A stretch of DNA of 30,141 bases, taken from NCBI GenBank assembly GCA_041580375.1, contig JBFGDZ010000020.1, forward strand, positions 1-30,141, written 5' to 3'. Of the stretch, positions 8,279-16,273 are shown piece after piece. The notes below the pieces were generated by a model. That model searched no databases and was not told the origin of the DNA. It saw only the letters and a list, made by a program, of their open reading frames with translations. Made by a program: the position numbers and the translations under genes. Source of the DNA: JAPUIN01 sp041580375. GTDB taxonomy: Bacteria; Acidobacteriota; Polarisedimenticolia; Gp22-AA2. Position 1 is the first letter of the stretch, and each line of letters begins with the position of its first letter.

Positions 8279-8674
8279 ATGCGTCGATTGACGACGGAAT
8301 CCAGAGGACCGGGTGGGGCGCACGCGGATCGCCGGTCCGATGATCAGGCGAACCGGCGGCTCATCCGGCCGAATCTCTCGGATCTGAAGGATCGGATATC
8401 ACCGCGCCAGCCGAGGCGCAAGCAGGTCCCGCCGGAGCAGACGAACGCCGAGGCCTTTTACTACCTGAAACAGATGAACAGCAAGACCCCGATGGTCGTG
8501 GTCCTCAAGGACGGTGAGGAGATCCGCGGCATCATCGAGTGGTACGACCGCACCTGTATCAAAGTGAACCGCCACGGGGCTCCGAACCTCATGGTGATGA
8601 AGGACTGCGTGAAGTACATGTACAAGCTGGAGGAGCTCGGGGAGCAGAAGTCCCCGCGCGCCGACGGCATCTGA
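8279..8674 (+). CDS. Hfq-like Sm/Lsm RNA chaperone with extended N-terminus
   Basis: A 131-residue protein whose residues 52-118 form an Hfq-type Sm domain: an N-terminal helix (EQTNAEAFYYLKQM), then the Sm1 strand block PMVVVLKDGEEIRGIIEWYD, then Sm2-like APNLMVMKDCVKYMYK. Hfq rings bind small RNAs and A-rich mRNA and help them pair. Two things differ from proteobacterial Hfq: a basic N-terminal extension of about 50 residues including NRRLIRPNLSDLKDR, and the Sm2 motif with Lys-Asp (108-109) where the classical YKH has Lys-His. The start is the only upstream in-frame ATG, with GAGGGTG before it. It has its own promoter and long leader. The Sm assignment is firm from pattern, but RNA partners are unknown. 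Confidence 0.8.
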   Translation: MRRLTTESRGPGGAHADRRSDDQANRRLIRPNLSDLKDRISPRQPRRKQVPPEQTNAEAFYYLKQMNSKTPMVVVLKDGEEIRGIIEWYDRTCIKVNRHGAPNLMVMKDCVKYMYKLEELGEQKSPRADGI

Positions 8675-8722
8675 CGCCTTCCGGACCGAATGCGGGTCCG
8701 TGAGCCCGCAGGCCCGCCCGTC

Positions 8723-9787
8723 ATGAAACCGATCCTCGCCCTCACCACCGGCGACCCTCTGGGGGTCGGACCGGAGGTGTGTCTCAAGGCGGCCTGCTCA
8801 CCCGCCGTTCTGTCCGCCTGCAGGCCCATCCTGATCGGCGATCGCACCCTTCTGCTGGATCGCGCCGGCCGTCTCCCCGGCGGGCTGGGAGGGGACCCGG
8901 CGGCGTGGCCGGAGGTTTCGCGCTCCGGCTTCCTCGAGTGGGGGTCTAAGCAGGGCGACGACGTTTCCCTCGCGGAGTGGAAAGAGGGGGCGGCATTCTT
9001 CGATATGGGGTCGGTGGGAGCGCTGCCGGAGCGGCCTGGACCCACGGCCGAGGGAGGACGCGCCTCCCTGATGTACGTCAAGCAGGCGGTGGCTCTGGTG
9101 CGCGCCCGCGCGGCGTCCGCCGTGGTCACGGCTCCGCTCAGCAAGGCGGCCCTGAAGCTCGCCGGGCGCGACTATCCGGGTCACACCGAGATCCTCGCCG
9201 ATCTGTGCGGCGTGCCGCGGGACGAGGCCGCCATGATGTTCGTCGCCGCCGATTTGAAGGTCGCGTTGCTGACGACCCACCTCAGCCTGCGCGACGCGAT
9301 CGACCGGATCACCGCGGCGCGCGTCGCGGAGCGGCTCGCGCTCGTGCGGGACGAGCACCGTCGCTGGTTCGGGACCGATCCGCGGATCGCCGTCTGCGCG
9401 TTGAACCCGCATGGTGGCGAGGGAGGGATGTTCGGCCGCGAGGAATCCGAAGTGCTCATGCCCGCGATCGAAGCAGCGCGCGGGTCGGGCGCGAGTGTCG
9501 TGGGACCGTGGCCGGCCGACACGATCGTCTCCCGGGCGGTGCGCGGAGAATGTGACGTCGTCCTGGCCCTGTATCACGATCAGGCCACGATCGCCGTCAA
9601 AGCCCGGGCTTTCGGAGCCGCCGTCAACATGACGCTCGGCCTCCCGCTCTTGAGAACCTCGGTCGATCACGGGACGGCGTACGACATCGCCGGCCGGGGC
9701 ACAGCGGAGAGCGGCAGCCTGGAGGAGGCGCTGCGTCTCGCGGCGCGACTTGCGGCGGATCAGGGTGGCGGTCGCCTGGCCGGATGA
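8723..9787 (+). CDS. pdxA: 4-hydroxythreonine-4-phosphate dehydrogenase
   Basis: NAD-dependent, metal-requiring enzyme of pyridoxal 5'-phosphate synthesis (the DXP-dependent route), about 354 residues. Conserved features are the N-terminal LALTTGDPLGVGPEVCLKA, VVTAPLSKAALKLAG, the metal-site segment PGHTEILADLCG, LLTTHLSLRDA, CALNPHGGEGGMFGREE, LYHDQATIAVKA and the ending TSVDHGTAYDIAGRG. I chose ATG 8723 because family members begin a few residues before the GDP motif. An in-frame ATG at 8690 would add 11 residues but sits in the loop of a small hairpin (8682-8700), and neither start has a clear ribosome binding site. It lies 48 bases after the hfq-like gene and is convergent with the inositol-monophosphatase gene, with only 9 bases between stops. 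Confidence 0.95.
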   Translation: MKPILALTTGDPLGVGPEVCLKAACSPAVLSACRPILIGDRTLLLDRAGRLPGGLGGDPAAWPEVSRSGFLEWGSKQGDDVSLAEWKEGAAFFDMGSVGALPERPGPTAEGGRASLMYVKQAVALVRARAASAVVTAPLSKAALKLAGRDYPGHTEILADLCGVPRDEAAMMFVAADLKVALLTTHLSLRDAIDRITAARVAERLALVRDEHRRWFGTDPRIAVCALNPHGGEGGMFGREESEVLMPAIEAARGSGASVVGPWPADTIVSRAVRGECDVVLALYHDQATIAVKARAFGAAVNMTLGLPLLRTSVDHGTAYDIAGRGTAESGSLEEALRLAARLAADQGGGRLAG

Positions 9788-9796
9788 CCAGGACCT

Positions 9797-10819
9797 TCAG
9801 GTGCCGAAAGCGTCCCGGACGATCCTGAGGATCGTCGCGTGGACGTGGGGGTTGGCGGCGATGATATCCCCGGTCTCGATATGGCGATCGCCGCCGCCGA
9901 AATCGGTGACCAGGCCTCCCGCCTCGCGCACGATCAAGCTTCCGGCCGCCACGTCCCACGGGGAGAGCGACATCTCCCAGAACCCGTCGTACCGGCCGCA
10001 GGCGACGTAAGCCAGGTTCAGGGCCGCCGAGCCGTCGCGCCGGATCCCCGACGCGCCGAGGATCATGGCTCGGAAGGAAGCCAGATACTCGTCGATCCGG
10101 GCCAGGGATCGGAAGGGAATGCCCGTCACGACGAGGGACTGCGACAGGCTCTCCACGGACGAGGCGCGGATCGATTCCCCGTTGAGAAAGGCCCCGTGCC
10201 CGCGGGCGGCGGTGAACATCTCGTCGCGCACGGGGTCGAGGATGGCTGCGGCGCGCATCCCCTGCGGGTCCTCGAACCCCACCGACACGGCGAACAGGGG
10301 ATAGCCGTGGATGAAGTTCGTCGTCCCGTCGAGAGGGTCGATGTGCCAGCGGTACCCGGGCCGTCCTTCGCTGGGGGGCGACTCCTCCGCCAGGATGGCG
10401 TGATCGGGGAACCGCTCCCGGACGATCCGGACGATCGCGCTCTCCGCCTCCCGATCGGCAATGGTGACGAAGTCGTTGCGCCCCTTCTCACGGACGGCGA
10501 ATCTGCGCCGGCTCCCCCAGTAATCCATCAGGACGCGTCCGCCGGCCCGGGCGCAGGCGATGCAGGCCGCGAGGTGAAAATCCCGGGCGTTCCCGCTCTC
10601 CGGAGCGCCGGATCCGGCCGGATCGGATCGGGAGAGTTTCAGACGCCGTCGTTCGGCGGCCCGGCGCCGGGCCGCCGTGAGAGCGACGACGCGGCCCGCC
10701 GGCGCCCCGGGAGCGCGGGTCCGGGCCCGCCGTCGGGATGCGCGGGGCGCGGGTCCCTTTCTCCGGGCGCGGCCTCTGCGGCGCGCGGCGATTCCGGGCT
10801 CACGCCTGCGGCGGGCCAT
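9797..10819 (-). CDS. Inositol monophosphatase family protein with Arg-rich N-terminal extension
   Basis: Mg-dependent sugar or inositol phosphatase of 340 residues. The catalytic domain begins near residue 78 and has all three metal-site motifs: AEES at 144-147, DPLDGTTNFIHG at 161-172 and SPWDVAAGSLIVREAGG near 280. Upstream is an extension of about 75 residues with about 24 arginines and no hydrophobic segment. The only canonical start in this frame before the domain is ATG 10819, with GAGGG 5 bases upstream, so the extension appears real unless a rare CTG start is used. The gene overlaps the end of xerC by 20 bases on the same strand, implying coupling. The exact substrate cannot be told from sequence; the family includes SuhB, CysQ and fructose-1,6-bisphosphatases. 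Confidence 0.88.
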   Translation of the reverse strand: MARRRREPGIAARRRGRARRKGPAPRASRRRARTRAPGAPAGRVVALTAARRRAAERRRLKLSRSDPAGSGAPESGNARDFHLAACIACARAGGRVLMDYWGSRRRFAVREKGRNDFVTIADREAESAIVRIVRERFPDHAILAEESPPSEGRPGYRWHIDPLDGTTNFIHGYPLFAVSVGFEDPQGMRAAAILDPVRDEMFTAARGHGAFLNGESIRASSVESLSQSLVVTGIPFRSLARIDEYLASFRAMILGASGIRRDGSAALNLAYVACGRYDGFWEMSLSPWDVAAGSLIVREAGGLVTDFGGGDRHIETGDIIAANPHVHATILRIVRDAFGT

Positions 10820-11789
10820 GGCGCCCTCGTCGATCGCGCGGCCGCCGCCCGGCGGCCCCGGACCGGTATCCGGAGCGCGGATGCGCCCGCGAGTGAACCG
10901 CCATCAGGCGGCGGGTCGTCACGGCGGTGTATTTCTGGGTCGTCGAAAGCGACGCGTGGCCGAGAAGCTCCTGGATCGATCGCAGATCGGCTCCCGCGTT
11001 GAGCATGTGCGTCGCGAAGGAATGGCGGAGCGAGTGCGGCGAGACCCGGCGCGCCCCGGCCGCCCGGAGGATGCGCCGATTGAGAATGCGGCGCACGCTC
11101 CGATCGGTGAGCCTCCCGCCGCGGAAGTTCAGGAACAGCGCGTCCCGATCCTCGTCGCCGCGGGCGTCGTTCCCCCCGAGAACGGCCCGCGCCGGCAACC
11201 ATGCACGCAGTGCCGCCACCGCTTTCGATCCGATCGGGACCATGCGCTCCTTCCGGCCCTTGCCGAACACGCGCAGCATCCCCTCGCGGGACGATCCGCC
11301 GAGATCGAGATCTCCCAGATCGGCGCCAACCAGCTCGCCGACGCGCACGCCGGTTGCGTACAGCAACTCGAGAATCGCGCGGTCGCGAAGGTCGAGGGGT
11401 TCGACTCCAAAAGCGGAATCGAGGAGCGATTCTACCTCATTCTGCGGTATCGGATGGGGCAGGCGCCTGTCGAGGCGCGGCGTGGCGATCAGCGCCGCGG
11501 GATTGCGGGCGATGACCCCCGTGCGCGTGAGGTGCCGGAAATAGGATCGCAACGCCGCGAGCTTGCGGGCCACGGTGGCGCGGCTGACGCCGCGCTGGTG
11601 CAGGTAGGCGAGGTAGGCCCGGATCGTCAGGTGGTCGATCGAGCCCGGGGGCGGCACCCGGCCACGGGTGATGCGCGTCCTGAGAAACCCGGCGAACTCG
11701 CGCAGGTCGGAGCCGTATCCGCGGACGGTCTGCTCCGAGGCGTTGACGTCGAGACGCAGGTGATCGAGAAACTCCGCGATCCGGTCCAT
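10800..11789 (-). CDS. xerC: Tyrosine recombinase XerC
   Basis: Site-specific recombinase of 329 residues that resolves chromosome dimers at dif together with XerD. The N-terminal SAM-like core-binding domain spans 1-95 and the catalytic domain about 112-290. The catalytic set is complete: Arg149 (ATGVRVGEL), Lys177 (GKGRKERMVP), His252 and Arg255 (HSLRHSFATHML), His278 (LLGHASLSTTQKYT) and the nucleophile Tyr287. About 35 basic residues follow the usual end and run into the next gene. No integrase-type phage neighbours are seen, so it is a housekeeping recombinase rather than part of a mobile element. It could be XerD by sequence alone; the neighbourhood with trmFO and topA favours XerC. Confidence 0.92.
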   Translation of the reverse strand: MDRIAEFLDHLRLDVNASEQTVRGYGSDLREFAGFLRTRITRGRVPPPGSIDHLTIRAYLAYLHQRGVSRATVARKLAALRSYFRHLTRTGVIARNPAALIATPRLDRRLPHPIPQNEVESLLDSAFGVEPLDLRDRAILELLYATGVRVGELVGADLGDLDLGGSSREGMLRVFGKGRKERMVPIGSKAVAALRAWLPARAVLGGNDARGDEDRDALFLNFRGGRLTDRSVRRILNRRILRAAGARRVSPHSLRHSFATHMLNAGADLRSIQELLGHASLSTTQKYTAVTTRRLMAVHSRAHPRSGYRSGAAGRRPRDRRGRHGPPQA

Positions 11790-11855
11790 CCAACCCCCGT
11801 CCTTCCCGGCCGATCCCGGGGCGGGCGCCCCCCGGGCCGGCCCGGGACCGGGTCG

Positions 11856-11861
11856 ATTCTA
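11856..11861 (-). promoter_or_regulatory. Possible -10 element of an xerC promoter
   Basis: On the minus strand the hexamer TAGAAT reads from 11861 to 11856, one base off the -10 consensus, in an otherwise very GC-rich spacer. The -35 region about 17 bases upstream is weak (GACCGA). The predicted start is near 11849, 60 bases before the xerC ATG. It is divergent from the pckA promoter. Confidence 0.3.
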
Positions 11862-11889
11862 ACGCGGCCGGGGGAGGGTCGGTCGCGCC

Positions 11890-11919
11890 TTGACATCGAC
11901 GCTGCGTGAGGGGTACAAG
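11890..11919 (+). promoter_or_regulatory. Predicted sigma-70 promoter of pckA
   Basis: A perfect -35 box TTGACA at 11890-11895 is followed by an 18-base spacer and TACAAG at 11914-11919. The predicted start is near 11926 and the leader is about 68 nt. The leader contains CGTCCCC (11941-11947) and its complement GGGGACG (11963-11969), plus a self-complementary 12-mer (11955-11966), so it can fold. Confidence 0.5.
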
Positions 11920-11993
11920 AAAGGCATCCGCGCAGAGGAACGTCCCCGAGCAGGCCCCGCGCGGGGACGCTCTCGAGGAAGAGGCCGTCAAGG

Positions 11994-13589
11994 GTGGAAA
12001 CCGATAAACCGTTGACAGGCAGAGATGTTCACATCCTCCCGTTTTCGAGCCTCTCGCTGAAGCCACGGCATACGATCCTGAGACCCGCGCCGGCGGAGGT
12101 CCGCGCGCTGACCGAGAAAATGCCGAACTGCAGCGAGACGCGGTACGGCAACCTGAACGTCCAGACGCGCGTCACGGCCCGGAGCAAGTCCTCCACGTAC
12201 ATCGTCACCGACGATCCGGAACGGTATCGTGGCCACGCGACGATCGACCGCCGGACCGCGGCGCGCCTGGCGGGCATGCAGGACGAGTACATCCGGACGC
12301 GCGACATGATCGTCGTCGACGGAACGATCGGCAACGATCCGGACTTCCGCGTTCCGGCGCGCCTGATCGTCGAGGCGGCCAACGCCAACATCGCCGCGAT
12401 GCAGCAGATCCTCTATTACCCCCTCGATCAGGGCAGCGCCGCCCTGTTCGAGCCGGCGGTCACGGTGATCGATACGCCCAACCTCGAGGCGCCCGGCTTT
12501 CCCGACGATCGACTGATCGCCGTCGACCTCGAGACCAACGTGACGCGCGTGTTCAACTCCGACTACTTCGGCGAGTCGAAAAAAGGCGGTCTGAGGATGT
12601 GGAACAAGATCGTCTACGACCGGGGTGGCCTGGCGATGCACGCCGGGTGCAAGATCATTCCGGTGAGCGGCGGCGAGCGGGTCGTCCTGATCATCGGATT
12701 GTCAGGGACCGGCAAGACGACGACCACCTTCACGCGGCAGAACGACTCCCACCCGGTCCAGGACGATTTCCTCGCCGTCATGCCGGACGGGCGGGTGCAC
12801 GCCACGGAGAACGGCTGCTTCGCCAAGACGTTCGGTCTCGCGGAGGAGACGGAGCCGGCCATCTACAAGGCCGTTCTGAAACCATGCAGCTACCTCGAGA
12901 ACGTCTCCCAGAAGGGCGTGGAGATCGACTTCTTCGACACGTCCCACACGCAGAACGGCCGGGCGGTCTTCCGCATGAGCGACGTCGAGGTGGCGGCGGA
13001 CGCGCGGGCCATCCGCCGCGCGGACATCCTCCTCATCCTGAATCGCAACGAGAGCGTCATCCCCGCGGTGGCCAGGCTGAGCGGGGCGCAGGCGGCCGCG
13101 TACTTCATGCTGGGCGAGACGAAGGGGACCAGCGCCGGCGGGGCCGAGGAGGCCGGACGATTCCTCCGCATCCCCGGGACGAACCCGTTCTTCCCGCTCG
13201 ACCACGCCCTGCAAGGGAACCGGTTCCTCCAGATCCTCCGCGGCAGACCGATGGACGTCTACCTGATGAACACGGGTCGCGTCGGGGGCGGCGAGGACGA
13301 TCCGAGAAGCGTGAAGGTCGGGATACGCCACAGCAGCGCGATCGTCAAGTCGATCGCGGAGGACGCGATCACGTGGAAGCGCGACGCCGATTTCGGCTAC
13401 GAGATCGCCCGCGCCGTGCCCGGTCTGTCCGGGGAGGATGAGGTGGTGCTGCGCCCGGCGGAGCTCTACGCGGTCCAAAATCGTGAGGACGAATACCGCG
13501 ACAGGGTGGCGCAGCTGAAAACGGAGCGCCGCGCGTACATGCGCTCCTTCCCCGCTCTCGACGCCGCGATCCGCGACGCCGTGTCCTGA
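11994..13589 (+). CDS. pckA: Phosphoenolpyruvate carboxykinase (ATP)
   Basis: A 531-residue enzyme that converts oxaloacetate and ATP to phosphoenolpyruvate, CO2 and ADP, the entry step of gluconeogenesis. The kinase-1 loop GLSGTGKTT is at residues 235-243, and the kinase-2 motif DDFLAVMPDG follows near 260. ENGCFAKTFGL and PCSYLENV are further conserved blocks. The single-copy P-loop form and its length fit the ATP-type family rather than the GTP type. The start is GTG 11994, with AGGAAGAGG about 10 bases upstream. It stands alone on the plus strand between xerC and trmFO and has its own promoter. Confidence 0.93.
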   Translation: METDKPLTGRDVHILPFSSLSLKPRHTILRPAPAEVRALTEKMPNCSETRYGNLNVQTRVTARSKSSTYIVTDDPERYRGHATIDRRTAARLAGMQDEYIRTRDMIVVDGTIGNDPDFRVPARLIVEAANANIAAMQQILYYPLDQGSAALFEPAVTVIDTPNLEAPGFPDDRLIAVDLETNVTRVFNSDYFGESKKGGLRMWNKIVYDRGGLAMHAGCKIIPVSGGERVVLIIGLSGTGKTTTTFTRQNDSHPVQDDFLAVMPDGRVHATENGCFAKTFGLAEETEPAIYKAVLKPCSYLENVSQKGVEIDFFDTSHTQNGRAVFRMSDVEVAADARAIRRADILLILNRNESVIPAVARLSGAQAAAYFMLGETKGTSAGGAEEAGRFLRIPGTNPFFPLDHALQGNRFLQILRGRPMDVYLMNTGRVGGGEDDPRSVKVGIRHSSAIVKSIAEDAITWKRDADFGYEIARAVPGLSGEDEVVLRPAELYAVQNREDEYRDRVAQLKTERRAYMRSFPALDAAIRDAVS

Positions 13590-13635
13590 CGCCGGGCGGG
13601 GCGTCCCTCCCCGCGGAAGGGCGGAATTCAAGACC

Positions 13636-14172
13636 GTGCGCATCCTGACCGTCGGACATTCCGACCGCGCGATGGCGCTGTTCCTCCGCATCCTCGATGC
13701 GCACGGGATCCGCCGAATCGCCGACGTGCGCTCGCTGCCCCGGTCGCGGCACAACCCCCAATTCAATGCCGACGTTCTCGGCCCGGAGCTGGCACACGCG
13801 GGGATCCGCTACGACCCGCTTCCCCGACTCGGGGGCCTGCGCCGGCCGCGCCCGGGGCTGCGTGCCGCGAGCGGACTCGCGCCGGGGCTCGCGGCCTACG
13901 CGGAGCATATGGAAACGGAGGAGTTCGCTCGCGGGGTGGAGGAGCTCCTGCGGATCGCGGCGGGCTCCCCGGCCGCCTTCATGTGTGCCGAAGCGTCGCC
14001 CCGGCGATGCCATCGCTCGCTTCTCTCCGATGCGCTGCTGGCGCGGGGGGTCGAGGTGAGGCACATCCTGGACGAGTCGAGGAGCGAACTCCACCGCCTG
14101 ACGCCGGGGGCGCGGCTGGAGGGCGGCCGGGTGATCTACGCCGGCGTCCAGCCGTCGCTCTTCGACGGCTGA
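13636..14172 (+). CDS. DUF488 domain-containing protein
   Basis: A small protein of 178 residues of the DUF488 family, whose biochemical role is not established. The family signatures are clear: N-terminal ILTVGHSDRAM, then IADVRSLPRSRHNPQFN, then GIRYDPLPRLGGLR, then near 118-130 the CAEASPRRCHRSLL block with its conserved Cys and His, which looks like a metal or nucleotide site. The start is GTG 13636, 46 bases after pckA. The spacer holds a 6-bp hairpin (13596-13614) without a T tract, so read-through from pckA is possible. Its last 37 bases overlap the end of trmFO tail to tail. Confidence 0.88.
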   Translation: MRILTVGHSDRAMALFLRILDAHGIRRIADVRSLPRSRHNPQFNADVLGPELAHAGIRYDPLPRLGGLRRPRPGLRAASGLAPGLAAYAEHMETEEFARGVEELLRIAAGSPAAFMCAEASPRRCHRSLLSDALLARGVEVRHILDESRSELHRLTPGARLEGGRVIYAGVQPSLFDG

Positions 14173-15539
14173 CGGACCTCCGCCGCCGGGAGGCCCGGGC
14201 CGGCGGCCGCGCGGGCCGGCGCGGCGTCCGCGCGTCTCACGAACGCTCCGAGATCGTCCAGGGCGCGACGGACCAGGCCGGCCTTGCGCGCGCGCCGGTC
14301 GCGGATCGTCTCGCGCAGGGGCGGAAGGAGGCCGAAGGCGATGTTGGTCGGCTGGTAGTTCTTCGACTCGGCCGACGAGATGTAATGGGTCAGCGCGCCG
14401 AGCGCCGTCGTGGCGGGGAAGACGAGCGGAGACCGCCCGCGGGCGAGCCGCGCGGCGTTGATCCCCGCGATGAGCCCCGAGGCGGCCGATTCGAGATACC
14501 CCTCCACCCCGGAGATCTGCCCGGCGAAGAACAGATCGCGCCTGCGCCGGGCCTGCAAGGTCGGCAGAAGGATCGCGGGAGCGTTGATGTAGGAATTGCG
14601 ATGAACCTGGCCGAGGCGCGGGAACTCGGCCCGCTCGAGACCCGGGATCAGGCGGAAGACGCGCGCCTGCTCGCCGAACTTCAGGTGGTTCTGGAAGCCC
14701 ACCATGGAGTAGAAGTCGGCGGCCAGGCTGTCCTGGCGCAATTGCACGACGGCGAATGGCTGGCGCCCCGTTCTCGGATCGACCAGACCGACCGGCTTCA
14801 TTGGTCCGAACAGCAGCGTCTCCCGGCCGCGGCGCGCCATCTCCTCGATCGGAAGACAGCCCTCGAAATACTGGATCCCCTTCTCGAATTCGTGTGTGGG
14901 GGCCTCGGAGGCGTTGATCAGCGCCTCGTAGAACCGGTCGTATTCCCGCTCGCTCATGGGGCAGTTCAGGTAATCGTCGCCTCCCTTGCCGTAGCGCGAC
15001 GCCATGAACGTCCGGCCGCGGTCGATGGTGTCGGCCTCGACGATCGGGCTGATGGCGTCGAAGAAGTACAGGTACTCCCTGCCGGTGAACGCCGCGATCG
15101 AGGCGGCGATGGCATCCGTGGCGAGCGGGCCGGTCGCCAGGATGCAGGGGCCGTCGTCGGGGATCGACGTCATCTCGCGGCGGTGGATCCGGACGTTCTC
15201 GAGCGAGCCGATCGCCTCGGTCACGCGGCGGGCGAAGACCTCCCGGTCGACCGCGAGCGCCCCTCCCGCGGGCACCCGGGCGCCGTCGGCGATCCGGATG
15301 ATCAGGGAGTCGCAGCGCCGCATCTCCTCCTTCAGAAGACCGGACGCCGTGTCCATGAGATTCGACTTGAGAGAATTGGAGCAGACGAGCTCCGCCAGAT
15401 CCGGTGTCCGGTGAACGGCGGTCTGACGCTGCGGGCGCATCTCGTACAGTTCGACCGGCACACCGCGACGGGCCGCCTGCCAGGCGGCCTCGCTGCCGGC
15501 CAGGCCGCCGCCCACGATGATGATCCGTTCGCCGGCCAT
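14136..15539 (-). CDS. trmFO: Methylenetetrahydrofolate-tRNA-(uracil-5-)-methyltransferase TrmFO
   Basis: FAD-dependent, folate-using enzyme that makes ribothymidine at position 54 of tRNA. The Rossmann FAD motif IIIVGGGLAGSEAA is at the N-terminus, followed by VELYEMRP. The TrmFO signature LVCSNSLKSN puts a Cys at 53, the position known as catalytic in the Bacillus enzyme, and the second family Cys lies in IQYFEGCLPIEE. FFAGQISGVEGYLESAASG closes the FAD site. I chose ATG 15539 because AGGAG lies 8 bases upstream; ATG 15545 would leave only 2. About 30 Ala/Pro-rich residues at the end run across the DUF488 stop. An ideal -10 sits at 15615-15620. Confidence 0.95.
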   Translation of the reverse strand: MAGERIIIVGGGLAGSEAAWQAARRGVPVELYEMRPQRQTAVHRTPDLAELVCSNSLKSNLMDTASGLLKEEMRRCDSLIIRIADGARVPAGGALAVDREVFARRVTEAIGSLENVRIHRREMTSIPDDGPCILATGPLATDAIAASIAAFTGREYLYFFDAISPIVEADTIDRGRTFMASRYGKGGDDYLNCPMSEREYDRFYEALINASEAPTHEFEKGIQYFEGCLPIEEMARRGRETLLFGPMKPVGLVDPRTGRQPFAVVQLRQDSLAADFYSMVGFQNHLKFGEQARVFRLIPGLERAEFPRLGQVHRNSYINAPAILLPTLQARRRRDLFFAGQISGVEGYLESAASGLIAGINAARLARGRSPLVFPATTALGALTHYISSAESKNYQPTNIAFGLLPPLRETIRDRRARKAGLVRRALDDLGAFVRRADAAPARAAAGPGLPAAEVRQPSKSDGWTPA

Positions 15540-15614
15540 GTGCATGTCTCCTGGAGGGCGCGATCGGGCCGCGCGGGGACGGAGTGCGCGCGGACGTGAC
15601 GTTCGAGGAGCGGA

Positions 15615-15623
15615 ATTATACCA
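15615..15623 (-). promoter_or_regulatory. Consensus extended -10 promoter of trmFO
   Basis: On the minus strand TGG precedes TATAAT (15620 to 15615), a perfect extended -10 element. No good -35 is visible, which is usual for extended -10 promoters. The predicted start near 15608 lies about 69 bases before the trmFO ATG and just outside the end of the yqaA-like gene. Confidence 0.6.
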
Positions 15624-15632
15624 CGCGGTGCG

Positions 15633-16241
15633 TCAGACCACCCGCGACAGCGCCGCGAAGCCCGCGATCAGCAGCGCGACGAACAGGATCGAAAGCCACC
15701 ACAGGTGGCGGTCGATGAAGCGGCGGATCGGGGGACCGAACCGGTAGAGGAGTCCGGCAACGAGCAGGAACCGGGCGCCCCGGCTTACCGCCGAGGCGAT
15801 GAAAAACGTGGCGACCGAGATCCGCGCGACGCCCGCCGCGATGGTGAACACCTTGTAGGGGATCGGCGTGAAGCCGGCCGTGAAGACGACCCAGAAATTG
15901 TGACGCTCGTAGAGATCGGAGACCCGCGCGTACGTCTCCGGCGTGAAGCCCGGCACGAAGCGGTAGAACAGATCGGATGCGGCGCCCCAGAAGCCCCAGC
16001 CGATGAGGTAGCCCAGAAGCCCCCCCAGCACCGACCCGGCCGTGGCGATCCAGGCGGAGCGCCAGGCGCGCTCGCGATCGGCGAGAACGATCGCCATCAG
16101 GAGCACGTCCGGCGGGATGGGAAAGAAGGACGATTCAGCGAACGCGAGCACGAACAGGGCGGTCCCGGCGGACGGCGTCGTCGCCCACCGGAGGACCCAG
16201 TCGTAGAGCCTGCGGTACCAGAGGATCACGCGGCCGACCAT
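15633..16241 (-). CDS. YqaA-family (VTT/DedA-like) inner-membrane protein
   Basis: Polytopic membrane protein of 202 residues related to the SNARE-associated/VTT (DedA) superfamily, whose members act in lipid or ion handling across the membrane. The signature FAESSFFPIPPDVLLMAIVLA lies near 35-55, with the re-entrant loop pattern E-x-(3-4)-P. A second half has FWVVFTAGFTPIPYKVFTIAAGVARI near 115-140, the mirrored FTPIPYKV motif of YqaA. About five hydrophobic segments are visible. ATG 16241 is the first methionine, 32 bases from the divergent ATG at 16274. It lies between topA and trmFO on the same strand as both. Confidence 0.86.
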   Translation of the reverse strand: MVGRVILWYRRLYDWVLRWATTPSAGTALFVLAFAESSFFPIPPDVLLMAIVLADRERAWRSAWIATAGSVLGGLLGYLIGWGFWGAASDLFYRFVPGFTPETYARVSDLYERHNFWVVFTAGFTPIPYKVFTIAAGVARISVATFFIASAVSRGARFLLVAGLLYRFGPPIRRFIDRHLWWLSILFVALLIAGFAALSRVV

Positions 16242-16258
16242 TCTACAGCGGGCGGGAC

Positions 16259-16266
16259 GCTATACT
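16259..16266. promoter_or_regulatory. Possible shared -10 region of two divergent genes
   Basis: The 32-base gap between the yqaA-like ATG (16241) and ATG 16274 contains TATACT on the plus strand (16261-16266) and the overlapping TATAGC on the minus strand (16264 to 16259). No convincing -35 is seen for either. For the plus-strand gene the start would fall at about 16272-16274, that is, a leaderless or nearly leaderless message. Confidence 0.35.
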
Positions 16267-16273
16267 GGCGCCG

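Noticed and set aside
8061..8291. Open frame of 76 codons before the hfq-like gene
   Set aside because: It starts with TTG inside the predicted -35 box, has an Arg/Thr-rich composition and overlaps the hfq-like start out of frame. It is more likely untranslated leader.
8682..8700. Hairpin after the hfq-like gene as a terminator
   Set aside because: CGGACC pairs with GGTCCG over only 6 bp and no T tract follows.
10800..11789. Tyrosine recombinase as a sign of an integrated mobile element
   Set aside because: Neighbours are housekeeping genes in a conserved order, and no attachment repeats, tRNA or phage genes are present, so XerC is the better call.
13596..13614. Hairpin after pckA as an intrinsic terminator
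   Set aside because: The stem is only 6 bp (GCGGGG with CCCCGC) and is not followed by a T tract.
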